From CAYZGU01 sp964478165 (lineage in GTDB: Bacteria > Poribacteria > WGA-4E > JAJDTR01): a stretch of 18,162 bases of DNA. The translations under genes were made by a program, and so were the position numbers. The notes below the pieces were generated by a model, which was given only the letters and a program-made list of their open reading frames with translations, ran no database searches and was not told the DNA's origin. Shown here piece after piece: positions 7,154 through 15,179 of the stretch (within the stretch, counting starts at the first letter, position 1; each line of letters opens with the position of its first letter). The stretch spans positions 1-18,162 of the forward strand of contig CAYZGU010000035.1 of NCBI GenBank assembly GCA_964478165.1. The letters run 5' to 3'.

Positions 7154-10099
7154 ATGAGTGAATCATTCAAAGAACTTGAACAAACTCTCTCGAATCAAAT
7201 CGAAGGTGAGGTGTGCTTTGATGCATATTCGAAAGTTCTGTACAGTACGGATGCAAGCCTATACCAGATTGAGCCGATTGGCGTTATCTTGCCGAGGCAC
7301 AAAGAGGACGTAATTGCGGCTATGAAGATTGCACATGAAAGAAGCGTGCCGATTCTACCGCGTGGGGGTGGAACAAGCCTGGCTGGACAGACTGTCGGAA
7401 AGGCGCTTGTCATCGACGCCTCCAAGTACATGAATAGGATTATCGAAGTGAATGTTGAGGAGAGATGGGCAAGGGTAGACCCCGGGGTCGTGGTTGACAA
7501 TCTCAATTCTCACCTCAAGCAGTATGGACTCATGTACCCGCTGGACGTTGCGACGAGTAATCGCGCGAACATTGGTGGAACGATTGGGAACAACTCCGCC
7601 GGATCTCACTCACTTATCTATGGTAAGACAATTGATCACGTCATGTCGCTTGATCTTGTGCTCGCGGAAGGTGATGAAATTCTTGCTGAACCGATAACGC
7701 AGACGGAACTTGATAGGAAACGACTGGACCGTTCCCACGAGGGGCACATCTACCGTGAAATCTGTCGAATCACGGTAGAAAATGAGGCAGAGATTCGAAA
7801 ACGTTATCCGCGGATTTTGCGGCGCGTCGCAGGATACAACCTGGATGAGTTCATACCGAATGCCGGTTCGAAGGAAGTGACACCCTATCGCCGTGATGGT
7901 TGTAGCGAGAATCGCCCATTTAGTCTCGCAAAGATTGTCGTTGGTTCAGAGGGTACCCTTTCGACCATTACCGAGGCGAAGCTTGATCTCGTTCCGATCC
8001 CCACTATGACCGCGCTTGATGTTATTCACTTTGATACCCTAATCGAGTCAATGGAGGCGATGCAGCCGATTCTTGAATGTAATCCAACTGCCGTGGAACT
8101 GATTGATGACACGATTATTCAGATGACCCAACAGTCCCTCAAATTTTCACGTGTCACCAACTTTATTGAAGGTAGTCCAGGCGCGATCCTCGCCGTTGAA
8201 TTCTACGGTGAAACGCAGCTCGAACTTGTCGAAAAACTTGATCGGCTCGAGCGCAAGATGAGGTCTGAAGGCCTGGGTTATGCGTTCGTTCGGTGTATGA
8301 CGTCTGAGGAGAAAGAGCGTGTTTGGGAAACCCGGAAGGCCGGGCTCGGGTTGCTCATGGGAATGAAAGGTGACCATAAACCAGTTGGATTTGTTGAGGA
8401 CGCTGCTGTTGCCATTGAGGATCTGCCAGAATATGTCCGTCGTTTTGACAAAATTGTCGCGGATCATGACACTACGGCCTCCCACTATGCCCACGCGAGT
8501 GTGGGATTGCTGCACAATCGACCCGTGATTAATCTCAAATCAGAATCTGATATTGCGAAGATGCACTCTATCGCTAGCCATGTGCGTGATCTGTTGATAG
8601 AACTAGGTGGTGCAATGAGTGGTGAGCACGGTGATGGATTGGTGCGCAGTGAGTGGATTGAGAGCATGTTTGGCTCGCAGATTTATGGCGCCATGCGAGA
8701 AGTAAAATCTGCGTTTGACCCAAGCAATATCATGAATCCCGGAAAAATCATCGATGCGGCGCCAATGACCGAAAATCTGCGTTTCGGTCCGACGTACAAC
8801 GCAATCAAAATCGATACCTATTTCGATTTCTCCAGTCAGGATGGTTTTGCTGCTGCAGTCGAGATGTGCAATGGTGTGGGCGCGTGTCGGAAGACCCTAT
8901 CGGGTACAATGTGTCCTTCTTTCGTTGGAACGCGGGAAGAGGAACATTCGACGCGAGGGAGGGCTAATGCGCTCAGGGCTGTAATTTCGGGAAAATTGAC
9001 GGGCGAAGACTTCAAAAGTAAACGGCTGTATGAGGTGCTAGATCTCTGTATGGAGTGTAAGGCATGTAAATCCGAATGTCCATCCAACGTGGACATGGCA
9101 AAGATTAAGTACGAATTTCTGGCGCATTATTACAAAGAACATGGCTTACCGTTGCGAAACCGCATCTTCGGCCGTATTGATAGATTAAGCCAAATCGGTT
9201 CAGCGTTGTCTCCTGTTTCTAATTGGATTATGAAGAGTGCATTGACGAAATGGGGCCTGGAGAAAGTGGTCGGGATAGATCGGCGGCGCTCACTGCCAGC
9301 CTTCGTGCGTAAAACATTCGAGCGGTCGTTCGAAGAACATTCAGCTCCGGCACGTGACGAGCACGGTAAGCAAGTCGTCCTTTTCCACGACACGTTCATG
9401 AATTATAACTACCCCCAAGTCGGCGAGGCTGCGGTTCGTGTGCTCGAGGCGGCTGGATTTCAAGTTATCCTTCCTCGTCGGAAGTGCTGCGGTCGTCCAA
9501 TGATTTCCAAGGGTATGCTTGAACAGGCAATTGAGAACGCGCGGTTCAACATTGAACAATTGGAACCCTATGCTGCCAAGGGAATTCCTATTGTGGGTTG
9601 TGAGCCGAGTTGCATTCTCTCTCTACGAGATGATTACGTCGATTTAATCCCCGGCGAGGCCTCCAAACTTGTTGCTGACAATACCTTTATGATTGAGGAA
9701 TTTCTGATTGCCTGTCACGAGAGCGGCGATGTAAGGCTCGAGTTCACTGATTCGAAGAAGGAAATTCTATTGCACGGGCACTGTCACCAGCGAGCTATAG
9801 TCGGCATTCAGCCTTCTGTAAAGGTCCTGAGCTTGCCGCCGGGCTACAGTGTTGAGGTCATTGATTCAAGCTGCTGCGGTATGGCAGGTGCATTCGGCTA
9901 TGAGAAGGAACACTACGATCTTTCAATGAGGATTGGGGAACTACGGCTTTTCGAAGACATTAGAAAAAAGAAAGGGAATTTTGAAATGGCGGTCGCAGGT
10001 GTGTCCTGTCGTGAGCAGATTCTCCAGGGCACGGGAAAAGAACCTAAGCACCTCATTGAATTGCTTAGCGATGCCCTGTGTGAAGGGGAGAATGGTTGA
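7154..10099 (+). CDS. FAD-linked and Fe-S 2-hydroxyacid dehydrogenase (D-lactate/D-2-hydroxyglutarate dehydrogenase type, GlcD-GlpC fusion)
   Basis: This 981-residue protein fuses a flavin dehydrogenase to an iron-sulfur/CCG electron-transfer module, as in YdiJ and Dld-II type enzymes. It should oxidise a D-2-hydroxyacid (lactate, 2-hydroxyglutarate or glycolate) and pass electrons toward quinones or another acceptor. The FAD-binding PCMH-type domain shows 'PRGGGTSLAGQT' (69-80) and 'GGTIGNNSAGSHS' (141-153). The FAD-oxidase C-terminal domain has 'HASVGLLH' (His447, His454) and 'GEHGDGLVRSEW' (490-501), the expected metal and substrate residues. Fe-S ligands are C572, C578 and C587, then 'CMECKACKSECP' (C632, C635, C638, C642). 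Two CCG repeats follow, with 'RKCCGRP' (C778/C779) and 'SSCCGMAGAFG' (C907/C908), plus C816, C820 and C877. No transmembrane segment is evident, so it is probably cytoplasmic and membrane-associated. All key residues are present and the length is typical. The ribosome binding site is weak. Confidence 0.95.
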   Translation: MSESFKELEQTLSNQIEGEVCFDAYSKVLYSTDASLYQIEPIGVILPRHKEDVIAAMKIAHERSVPILPRGGGTSLAGQTVGKALVIDASKYMNRIIEVNVEERWARVDPGVVVDNLNSHLKQYGLMYPLDVATSNRANIGGTIGNNSAGSHSLIYGKTIDHVMSLDLVLAEGDEILAEPITQTELDRKRLDRSHEGHIYREICRITVENEAEIRKRYPRILRRVAGYNLDEFIPNAGSKEVTPYRRDGCSENRPFSLAKIVVGSEGTLSTITEAKLDLVPIPTMTALDVIHFDTLIESMEAMQPILECNPTAVELIDDTIIQMTQQSLKFSRVTNFIEGSPGAILAVEFYGETQLELVEKLDRLERKMRSEGLGYAFVRCMTSEEKERVWETRKAGLGLLMGMKGDHKPVGFVEDAAVAIEDLPEYVRRFDKIVADHDTTASHYAHASVGLLHNRPVINLKSESDIAKMHSIASHVRDLLIELGGAMSGEHGDGLVRSEWIESMFGSQIYGAMREVKSAFDPSNIMNPGKIIDAAPMTENLRFGPTYNAIKIDTYFDFSSQDGFAAAVEMCNGVGACRKTLSGTMCPSFVGTREEEHSTRGRANALRAVISGKLTGEDFKSKRLYEVLDLCMECKACKSECPSNVDMAKIKYEFLAHYYKEHGLPLRNRIFGRIDRLSQIGSALSPVSNWIMKSALTKWGLEKVVGIDRRRSLPAFVRKTFERSFEEHSAPARDEHGKQVVLFHDTFMNYNYPQVGEAAVRVLEAAGFQVILPRRKCCGRPMISKGMLEQAIENARFNIEQLEPYAAKGIPIVGCEPSCILSLRDDYVDLIPGEASKLVADNTFMIEEFLIACHESGDVRLEFTDSKKEILLHGHCHQRAIVGIQPSVKVLSLPPGYSVEVIDSSCCGMAGAFGYEKEHYDLSMRIGELRLFEDIRKKKGNFEMAVAGVSCREQILQGTGKEPKHLIELLSDALCEGENG

Positions 10100-10458
10100 C
10101 CCTACTCTCCCATGATTGCGGTAAGAGTTCGCGACGAGGCGAAAGGAGAATTGTGTTGCGAATTGGAAGACATCGGTAACTATGCAGAAACAAAGACGTT
10201 ACTGTGGTCAAGAATTGGTCGTTTTGTCGGCATGCAGATGTACTGGCGATGGCCATCAGTTTTCGATTGCAAAGTGGAGTCGGATGAGGAAGAGAATTGC
10301 AGATAGAAGCTAACTCTGGCACAGACTGTCTGAGCGTACGTAGGAAGGCAACGAGAACTGAACGGTGAGCAACCCACGCAATGCTGGACGCCGACAGCAC
10401 TCATCTATATCCTAGTGGTTGTAATCATTGTGTCAATTGCTCACAGATGGAGCTCGAA
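10100..10458. other. Intergenic region, no clear gene
   Basis: A 64-codon ATG frame at 10112-10306 begins 13 bases after the dehydrogenase stop. It has no ribosome binding site and a composition unlike the neighbouring genes, so I do not call it. From 10381 to 10458 the frame is continuous with the next gene, but the implied 26 extra residues (containing 'GCNHCVNC') do not resemble the start of that protein family. No terminator or promoter stands out. Confidence 0.5.
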
Positions 10459-11679
10459 ATGGATAATCGTGTGCGTCGCACACCTACCTACGATCGCTTC
10501 GCGATGGCTCTCTATGTTGCAAGCTCAGAGAGAATTCTGGACGTCCCGCTTTCTAAGGTGTTCAAGGACTTCTTAGTGCGTGGTGTCGAACTTGTGTGGA
10601 TTAACAGCTACAACTATTATTCCCTGGCAAAGCACAAGAAGTTGAATCAATATGCTAAGGCCTACGGTGTCCGATTCATCTTGCAGATGGTCTACGATCG
10701 TACCTGGGGCCTGGATGAACAGAAGATGACGGAGTTCATCGAGGAGAATCTTAGGCGCTTGAAGGCCATATCTGATAGCGACGCGGTAGTGGGATGGGCT
10801 ATTGGAGACGAGGTGGAAAACTTTGTGGCAAACTTACACGGCGAAGAACGCGAGAGAAGGAGGAGAGAACTAGAGCGCGGTTTTCAGAGGTTCTCGGACC
10901 TGATCCGCAGTCTCGATCCTCGGCGTCGCGTGACAGTGAATCACGATAGACCGAATCCGAGATGGCTGCGATGTGGAGAGGACGAGTCGTTTTGCACTAC
11001 AGCTTACACAGGAGCTCTCAATCGAGGACGTATTTGCGAGTTGCAGGAGGAAGCCAAGCGCCACGGATTTGACGATTATTTTGTAGTAAGTCAAGCTAGT
11101 TCCGTACCGCTTGGCAAGGAAAACCTAGCGTGGCACGGAATGCCGTCTGTGGTTAACGACCGTGTGCTCGCCGCGCGAACGATTGCTCAGGAGATTAGAG
11201 ACTATGCCGAAACAGCTTATATCGAGGGTTCTCCCGGCATCATGTACTTTCTCTACTGGGCGGGTTCCGAAAACTATCTGCCGTTCACGTTGGTTGACGC
11301 TAACGGTGACGATCATCTTGGCAAATGGAACGCAGTGCTTGAGGCGTCCCGGAACATTAGACGCTGGGAAGGACATCCTGACTGCCAGATCAACTCGCCG
11401 AACGATAATACCTGGGCAACACTACCGGCCAAAGTTTCCGTAAATGCTTCGAGTGTGAATCAGGACGATCAAGTTCAGAATGTGGAGATTCAGGTTAGCG
11501 GTGACCACGGACTTAACTGGGAGGGTCTGCTGGTGACACGGTCGGACGATGGGTCGTTCACGGTCGTTGTTGCAGAGGAGCCCCTGAACACCGCGGGGAC
11601 TCTCCGAGTCCGCGCACGAGCTCTGAACACCCGAGGGCATTCGCTCTGGGACGTAATTGACATCTCGGTACTGAAGTAG
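10459..11679 (+). CDS. Glycoside hydrolase-like TIM-barrel protein with C-terminal beta-sandwich domain
   Basis: I place the start at the ATG at 10459 because GGAG lies six bases upstream, giving 406 residues; in-frame ATGs at 10447 and 10381 are alternatives. The pattern is that of a clan-A-like glycosidase barrel: 'GVELVWINSYNYY' (early strand), 'YGVRFILQMVYD', then 'VVGWAIGDEVENF' (about 110-122). There a Glu in the GDE segment takes the place of the NEP/DEP acid-base of GH5- or GH42-like enzymes. A later strand, 'GIMYFLYWAGSENY' (about 260-273), ends in a Glu that could be the nucleophile. The last ~90 residues look like an immunoglobulin-like beta-sandwich ('VEIQVSGDHGLNWEG'). There is no signal peptide, so it should act in the cytoplasm unless exported another way. 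I cannot assign a GH family or substrate, and a non-catalytic role is possible. It appears monocistronic. Confidence 0.7.
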   Translation: MDNRVRRTPTYDRFAMALYVASSERILDVPLSKVFKDFLVRGVELVWINSYNYYSLAKHKKLNQYAKAYGVRFILQMVYDRTWGLDEQKMTEFIEENLRRLKAISDSDAVVGWAIGDEVENFVANLHGEERERRRRELERGFQRFSDLIRSLDPRRRVTVNHDRPNPRWLRCGEDESFCTTAYTGALNRGRICELQEEAKRHGFDDYFVVSQASSVPLGKENLAWHGMPSVVNDRVLAARTIAQEIRDYAETAYIEGSPGIMYFLYWAGSENYLPFTLVDANGDDHLGKWNAVLEASRNIRRWEGHPDCQINSPNDNTWATLPAKVSVNASSVNQDDQVQNVEIQVSGDHGLNWEGLLVTRSDDGSFTVVVAEEPLNTAGTLRVRARALNTRGHSLWDVIDISVLK

Positions 11680-11707
11680 GGGGAGCACACTCACTTTGGC
11701 TTCCTAG

Positions 11708-11726
11708 ACGATCTTGCTATGATCGT
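11708..11726 (+). terminator. Possible weak terminator after the glycosidase-like gene
   Basis: ACGATC and GATCGT pair around a seven-base loop 28 bases after the stop codon, and the 3' arm runs into TTTGCTTGC. The stem is only six pairs and the T-tract is interrupted, so termination would be weak. Position and the short T-run are the only support. Confidence 0.2.
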
Positions 11727-12165
11727 TTGCTTGCTCGGTTGGAATGAGGTTAGCTGAATTGGCTTCGAGTGACTGGCCCAGTTTGTTTTTGGCGCAAACT
11801 GTCCTAGAAGTCTAACTTTAATCGAGATATGTTTGAGGCAGTGGCTTCCGCTAGAGTCCGAACTTAGGTCTCCGATCCCAGAGCAGTCCTTAGTTAGGTT
11901 GGCAGTTAATCTCGAAGGTTTTCCGTTTGGTTTTCGCATGCGCGAGACGAAGTTCAGCTATCGTGGTCTTCTTCTGAATGCTGAAGACGTAGGTGGATAT
12001 GTGACGGAACTTTATTTTCAATTGACCTTGTGCGTTATTCGTCGGTTTCTCCCGTAATTGGCTAAACCGGAAAGGCTGTCCACCAAAACATGATTATCCC
12101 TTGCATCTGTATTGGGTGCGCAATCTAAAGTGCCAATTGGGAATTCGGACGATTAATCAATGGAT

Positions 12166-12172
12166 AGGAGGG
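12166..12172 (+). promoter_or_regulatory. Ribosome binding site deciding the aldo/keto reductase start
   Basis: AGGAGGG lies eight bases before the ATG at 12181. Upstream in-frame ATGs at 12160 and 12175 are either in front of this site or only a few bases after it, so 12181 is the best start. Confidence 0.7.
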
Positions 12173-12180
12173 TAATGTCG

Positions 12181-13224
12181 ATGAAGCACGACCAGATGCA
12201 GACAATTGGCAATTCCGGTCTAGAAGTAACACAGATGGGTATGGGTGGGGCAGCTCTTGGAAATCTGTATACTGCTGTGGATGAAACGAGTGCTGGGGAC
12301 ACAATAGATGCCGCCTATGCTTCGGGCATTCGTTACTATGACACAGCACCTCTCTACGGATACGGACGGAGCGAAACGAGGCTGGGTAATGCACTTTCAA
12401 GACACAACCGGAGTCAATTCGTGATTTCGACAAAGGTGGGGTACTCGCTCGTACCGCGCACGAAACCAGAGCCTGAAGATTCACCCTTTGTCGCAGTGCC
12501 CCCGCTTGATACGATTTTTGAATACTCCCGGGAGGCGGTCTTGCGTTCCGTTGAAGCAAGTTTAAAGAGGTTACAGACCGATTATATTGATATCCTGTTT
12601 GTTCACGATCCAGACCAGGGAGTGAGCGTCGAACCGGGCTTCGATAATCCATACGAAATTAGTCATTTCTCCGACGTGATGAAACATGTATATCCTGTGT
12701 TGGATGAGATGCGAACACAGAAAATGGTTCAAGCTATTGGAGTCGCGATGAACCAGTGGCAGATGCTCTGCGACTTTGCCACTGAAGGTGATTTTGATTG
12801 CTTTCTCCTTGCGGGACGCTATACCCTTCTCGAACAGGAATCGTTACGCAGACTTCTTCCACTTTGTGAAGAAAAAGAGATTCGCATTATCATCGGCGGA
12901 CCATACAATTCAGGCATTCTTGCGAGCGGTGCGGTTGAGGGAGCGTACTACAATTATTTTCCTGCGCCGCTAGAGATTCTAGAGCGCACTCGGCAAATAG
13001 AAGATGTGTGCGTCCGTCACAATGTGTCGCTGCAGGCAGCGGCACTACAGTTTCCTTTCGGTCATCCAGCCGTTGCTTCGATTATTCCGGGTGCCAGGTC
13101 AATGGAAGAAATTGAATCGAATGTTAACTGTCTTGGAGAGGAGATTCCGTCTGAGTTCTGGCAAGAGCTCAAAGATACAGCGCTCATAGATGCATCTACA
13201 CCTCTTCCAATTCTGAATGGCTAG
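12181..13224 (+). CDS. Aldo/keto reductase, L-fucose dehydrogenase/D-threo-aldose 1-dehydrogenase type
   Basis: This 347-residue protein (from the ATG at 12181) is a NAD(P)-dependent (beta/alpha)8 oxidoreductase. The tetrad is visible: Asp54 in 'YYDTAPLYGYG', Tyr59 in the same motif, Lys85 in 'STKVGY' and His142 in 'LFVHDPD'. The opening 'NSGLEVTQMGMGGAALGNLY' and 'YGYGRSETRLGNAL' closely follow the D-threo-aldose 1-dehydrogenase/L-fucose dehydrogenase group. That group oxidises L-fucose or related aldoses to the lactone as a first catabolic step. 'PGARSMEEIESN' near the C terminus is the usual cofactor-binding loop. This fits a host-glycan or algal-fucan diet, but I see no fuconolactonase or fuconate dehydratase gene here. 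The acetyltransferase gene starts 38 bases later on the same strand, suggesting co-transcription. AKR membership is firm; fucose as substrate is an inference from subfamily resemblance. Confidence 0.92.
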   Translation: MKHDQMQTIGNSGLEVTQMGMGGAALGNLYTAVDETSAGDTIDAAYASGIRYYDTAPLYGYGRSETRLGNALSRHNRSQFVISTKVGYSLVPRTKPEPEDSPFVAVPPLDTIFEYSREAVLRSVEASLKRLQTDYIDILFVHDPDQGVSVEPGFDNPYEISHFSDVMKHVYPVLDEMRTQKMVQAIGVAMNQWQMLCDFATEGDFDCFLLAGRYTLLEQESLRRLLPLCEEKEIRIIIGGPYNSGILASGAVEGAYYNYFPAPLEILERTRQIEDVCVRHNVSLQAAALQFPFGHPAVASIIPGARSMEEIESNVNCLGEEIPSEFWQELKDTALIDASTPLPILNG

Positions 13225-13262
13225 CAAGAAAGAGTCTGAACTACTGCTAGAAGTGCTATGTC

Positions 13263-14063
13263 ATGATTGAACTACAAACACAGGAACGGCAGATTGCCGC
13301 AGAGATTTTTCGCGATTATCCATTTTTGCAAGGTTATGTGGCGTCCGCCTTAAGCGGAGAAATGGGAACTGTATCCGTTGACGATCCTAGACGCCCAACT
13401 GTTGCCCATATTGTTCTTGCGTGGGCAAACATTCTAGCGGGCGATGCGGGTAGTGGGGCCGGCGATGCCATGCTGAAACGAATTCTTCCCAACACAACGA
13501 TAGTTGGTGAAAACGCGAGATGGGTAGATGCGTTCTACGGGTTGTGGGGCCATCGTCTCGAAAAGTGGAACAAAATCTATTTTAGTACTGGTGATTGGAA
13601 TTTGGAAAACTTGACAGCATCAGTACACCGGATTGGGGATGGTTACTCAATTAAGCAGGTAAAATCCATCGAAGATGTCGGAGTATTATCTTTGATGGGA
13701 GACGGGCTTGTTGATTTTCGAAACTATTTATCTCCGGAGGACTTCCTTAATCGTGGGGTTGGCTTCATTGTAGAGCGCCATGGTGAGTCTGTGTCCGGCT
13801 GTGCATCATATGCAGTCGGCGGTGGAAAGTTCGAGATTAGCGTCTCTACAAAGCGAGAGCACCAAGGCTGCGGTTTAGCGAAGGCAGTTGCGTCGCGGAT
13901 GATTCTCTACTGTTTGAGTCACGGTATCGAACCTTGTTGGGATGCACCGCATGGCGTGGGCGGAATATTGGGCGCAAAGCTTGGCTTCACTAATCCTCAA
14001 TGTTACACTGCATATAGAGTTCTCAAAGTTAGGGAATATTGGAACAGCACTTCTTGGATGTAA
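13263..14063 (+). CDS. GNAT family N-acetyltransferase (GNAT_acetyltran/PF12746-like)
   Basis: This 266-residue protein has a divergent N-terminal half and a C-terminal GNAT fold that would transfer an acyl group from acetyl-CoA. The acetyl-CoA pyrophosphate-binding motif reads 'REHQGCGLAKAVA' (198-210), the equivalent of Q/R-x-x-G-x-G/A. It is preceded by 'FEISVSTK' (the beta4 strand) and followed by 'PCWDAPHGVGGILGAKLGF' (224-242), matching the W-D-A...KLGF ending of the PF12746 group. 'YLSPEDFLNRGVGFIV' (155-170) is also typical. The substrate is unknown; members of this group are often unlinked stand-alone enzymes. It starts 38 bases after the aldo/keto reductase stop; the site before its ATG is weak, so translational coupling or read-through transcription is likely. 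The name PF12746 is from memory of the family pattern. Confidence 0.85.
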   Translation: MIELQTQERQIAAEIFRDYPFLQGYVASALSGEMGTVSVDDPRRPTVAHIVLAWANILAGDAGSGAGDAMLKRILPNTTIVGENARWVDAFYGLWGHRLEKWNKIYFSTGDWNLENLTASVHRIGDGYSIKQVKSIEDVGVLSLMGDGLVDFRNYLSPEDFLNRGVGFIVERHGESVSGCASYAVGGGKFEISVSTKREHQGCGLAKAVASRMILYCLSHGIEPCWDAPHGVGGILGAKLGFTNPQCYTAYRVLKVREYWNSTSWM

Positions 14064-14221
14064 GGCTGGGAGTAGCTGATTAGGTAGTGAAGAACGCAAG
14101 GTAGCGAAATTCGACCGCAGGTTTTATTGTTTTCAGCCGGGAAGAAAAATAGGATGAAATCTTGGGGAGTATGTATGTTCCTCTAAGTGGACCTATACGT
14201 ACTGTGTTTCGCCTGTCCCAC

Positions 14222-14268
14222 CTCGACGTGTCAGGTGCTGAGTTCGAGAACGTGGAACTCACGTCGAG
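14222..14268. repeat. 9-bp inverted repeat beside the long palindrome
   Basis: CTCGACGTG at 14222-14230 and CACGTCGAG at 14260-14268 are exact reverse complements around a 29-base loop. It ends five bases before the 23-bp palindrome, so the two would form tandem hairpins in RNA or cruciform DNA. A stem of this size and loop is expected a few times by chance in the window; adjacency is the only reason to record it. Confidence 0.35.
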
Positions 14269-14272
14269 TTTG

Positions 14273-14330
14273 GACAACGGCTGTGATTTCTGAATCGGCC
14301 ATGTGCCATTCAGAAATCACAGCCGTTGTC
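14273..14330. repeat. 23-bp perfect inverted repeat (long hairpin)
   Basis: The left arm (14273-14295, beginning GACAACGGCTGTGATTTC) and right arm (14308-14330, ending GAAATCACAGCCGTTGTC) are perfect reverse complements over 23 bases, with a 12-base spacer. Inside the spacer, GGC and GCC can add three more pairs after a one-base bulge, leaving a five-base loop. This is far beyond chance for 18 kb. There is no T-tract on either side, so a classical terminator is unlikely, though it lies about 210 bases after the acetyltransferase gene. It could be a palindromic mobile element remnant, a structured RNA, or an amplification or assembly artefact. Confidence 0.85.
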
Positions 14331-15030
14331 AATGAGATGATGTCAGACTCTTTGACGCTCCTGACGAAAGAAAGAACTATTGACCGGGCAGCCGAGAAGA
14401 GATTAGAAGACCGGCGACATCGGTTGTAATCGGGGTGGCCTCGGAGGTCCGCTTTGTAACCTAGGAGACGGCCTGTTAGGAAAAATAGGTGGAGCCTGAG
14501 GTAATTCCAAGCCTTGATAGTAGCTAAGGTGTTCGTCTTCGAAGAGTAGAACAGAATGGAAACGCTGAACGACGCCCTTCATTCTGTGGCCTCTTCCCCA
14601 AGAATGTTGTGTTGAGCAGCGCTCGCGATAGAATTCAGCTTGTCATCCACATCAAGAACTATTGAGGTGATGAGGCATGAAGAGCTCTTTGAAGTTAGGT
14701 CGAGACCAGGCACGGCATGTTATATAACGAAGACACGCCTAATCGCGTCTTGAAAGACGCATGTCAAAAGGCCAGGACATAGAAACCGGACTTGAGGTGA
14801 AGGGATAATAGCTTGTGCGGCTAGCCGGAGGTGATTCAAAGCGAATTTAGATTCGCGACGTGCTGAATTGGGTGTCCGTTGTTATCCATTAGATTCGAGC
14901 GTGTCGGAAATCTCCTATTCGATTGAGAAGGCTTTCTGCCGAGGCCGAAGAATCTACCGCATGCGGGACGACTCGTTCTTCAAAGGGTTTAGTTCTGCTT
15001 GAGGGGAATAAATTGTCACATCCGCAGCAG

Positions 15031-15049
15031 CGATTGCAAATGGCAATCG
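15031..15049. promoter_or_regulatory. Possible operator-like inverted repeat upstream of the ThuA gene
   Basis: CGATTGC and GCAATCG are exact reverse complements around AAATG, about 130 bases before the ThuA start. A regulator site or a small leader hairpin is possible. Seven-base stems with short loops are common by chance, so this is a weak candidate. Confidence 0.15.
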
Positions 15050-15165
15050 AAACTGGTGGATGAATCTCAGTGGCTGCTTAGTGCACCTGATAAATTTGCA
15101 CATATTTCGACCAACAATAACTCAACGACAGACACGGCTGGTTGCGGTTGTCACACTGAGTAAAC

Positions 15166-15171
15166 GGAGGT
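15166..15171 (+). promoter_or_regulatory. Ribosome binding site supporting a TTG start for the ThuA gene
   Basis: GGAGGT lies eight bases before the TTG at 15180. The nearby ATG at 15184 is out of frame and meets a stop after two codons, so the TTG is the start. Confidence 0.7.
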
Positions 15172-15179
15172 AGCGAAAA

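Larger units (their letters stand above)
11680..12180. other. Intergenic region, no clear gene
   Basis: No supportable gene. Two short hairpins occur: 11708-11726 (ACGATC/GATCGT, listed as a possible terminator) and 11779-11801 (CAGTTTG/CAAACTG around a T-rich nine-base loop). Both are near chance level. The region ends in a very good ribosome binding site (12166-12172). No convincing -10/-35 pair was found for the aldo/keto reductase gene. Confidence 0.5.
14064..15179. other. Gene-free region of 1.1 kb rich in inverted repeats
   Basis: No intact gene is supportable. Short protein-like stretches exist. The frame from ATG 14171 to TGA 14291-14293 (40 residues, including 'LSHLDVSGAEFENVEL') has GGGGAG only one base upstream of the ATG. 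The plus-strand frame ending at 14429 includes 'VVNEMMSDSLTLLTKERT', vaguely like the helical C terminus of an ABC solute-binding protein. The inverted repeats at 14222-14268 and 14273-14330 are listed separately. Shorter ones lie at 14719-14728 (GTTATATAAC), 14745-14760 (GCGTCTT/AAGACGC), 14841-14856 (GCGAAT/ATTCGC) and 15031-15049 (CGATTGC/GCAATCG). Apart from the 23-bp repeat, each alone is near chance. Confidence 0.5.

Noticed and set aside
10112..10306. 64-codon plus-strand ORF directly after the dehydrogenase
   Set aside because: No ribosome binding site, no family resemblance, and a composition (many Trp, Cys, Arg) unlike the neighbouring genes.
11779..11801. CAGTTTG/CAAACTG hairpin with T-rich loop
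   Set aside because: Seven-base stems with short loops are expected about ten times by chance in a window of this size, and it is 100 bases from the gene end.
12125..12652. Minus-strand open frame of 175 codons
   Set aside because: It lies antisense to the aldo/keto reductase, whose motifs are intact; the antisense protein is Arg/Ser/Pro-rich and resembles nothing.
14187..14429. 80-codon plus-strand frame spanning the long palindrome
   Set aside because: The first half is Cys/Ser/Arg-rich and not protein-like; only the last ~35 codons look coding, with just a vague likeness to solute-binding protein C termini.
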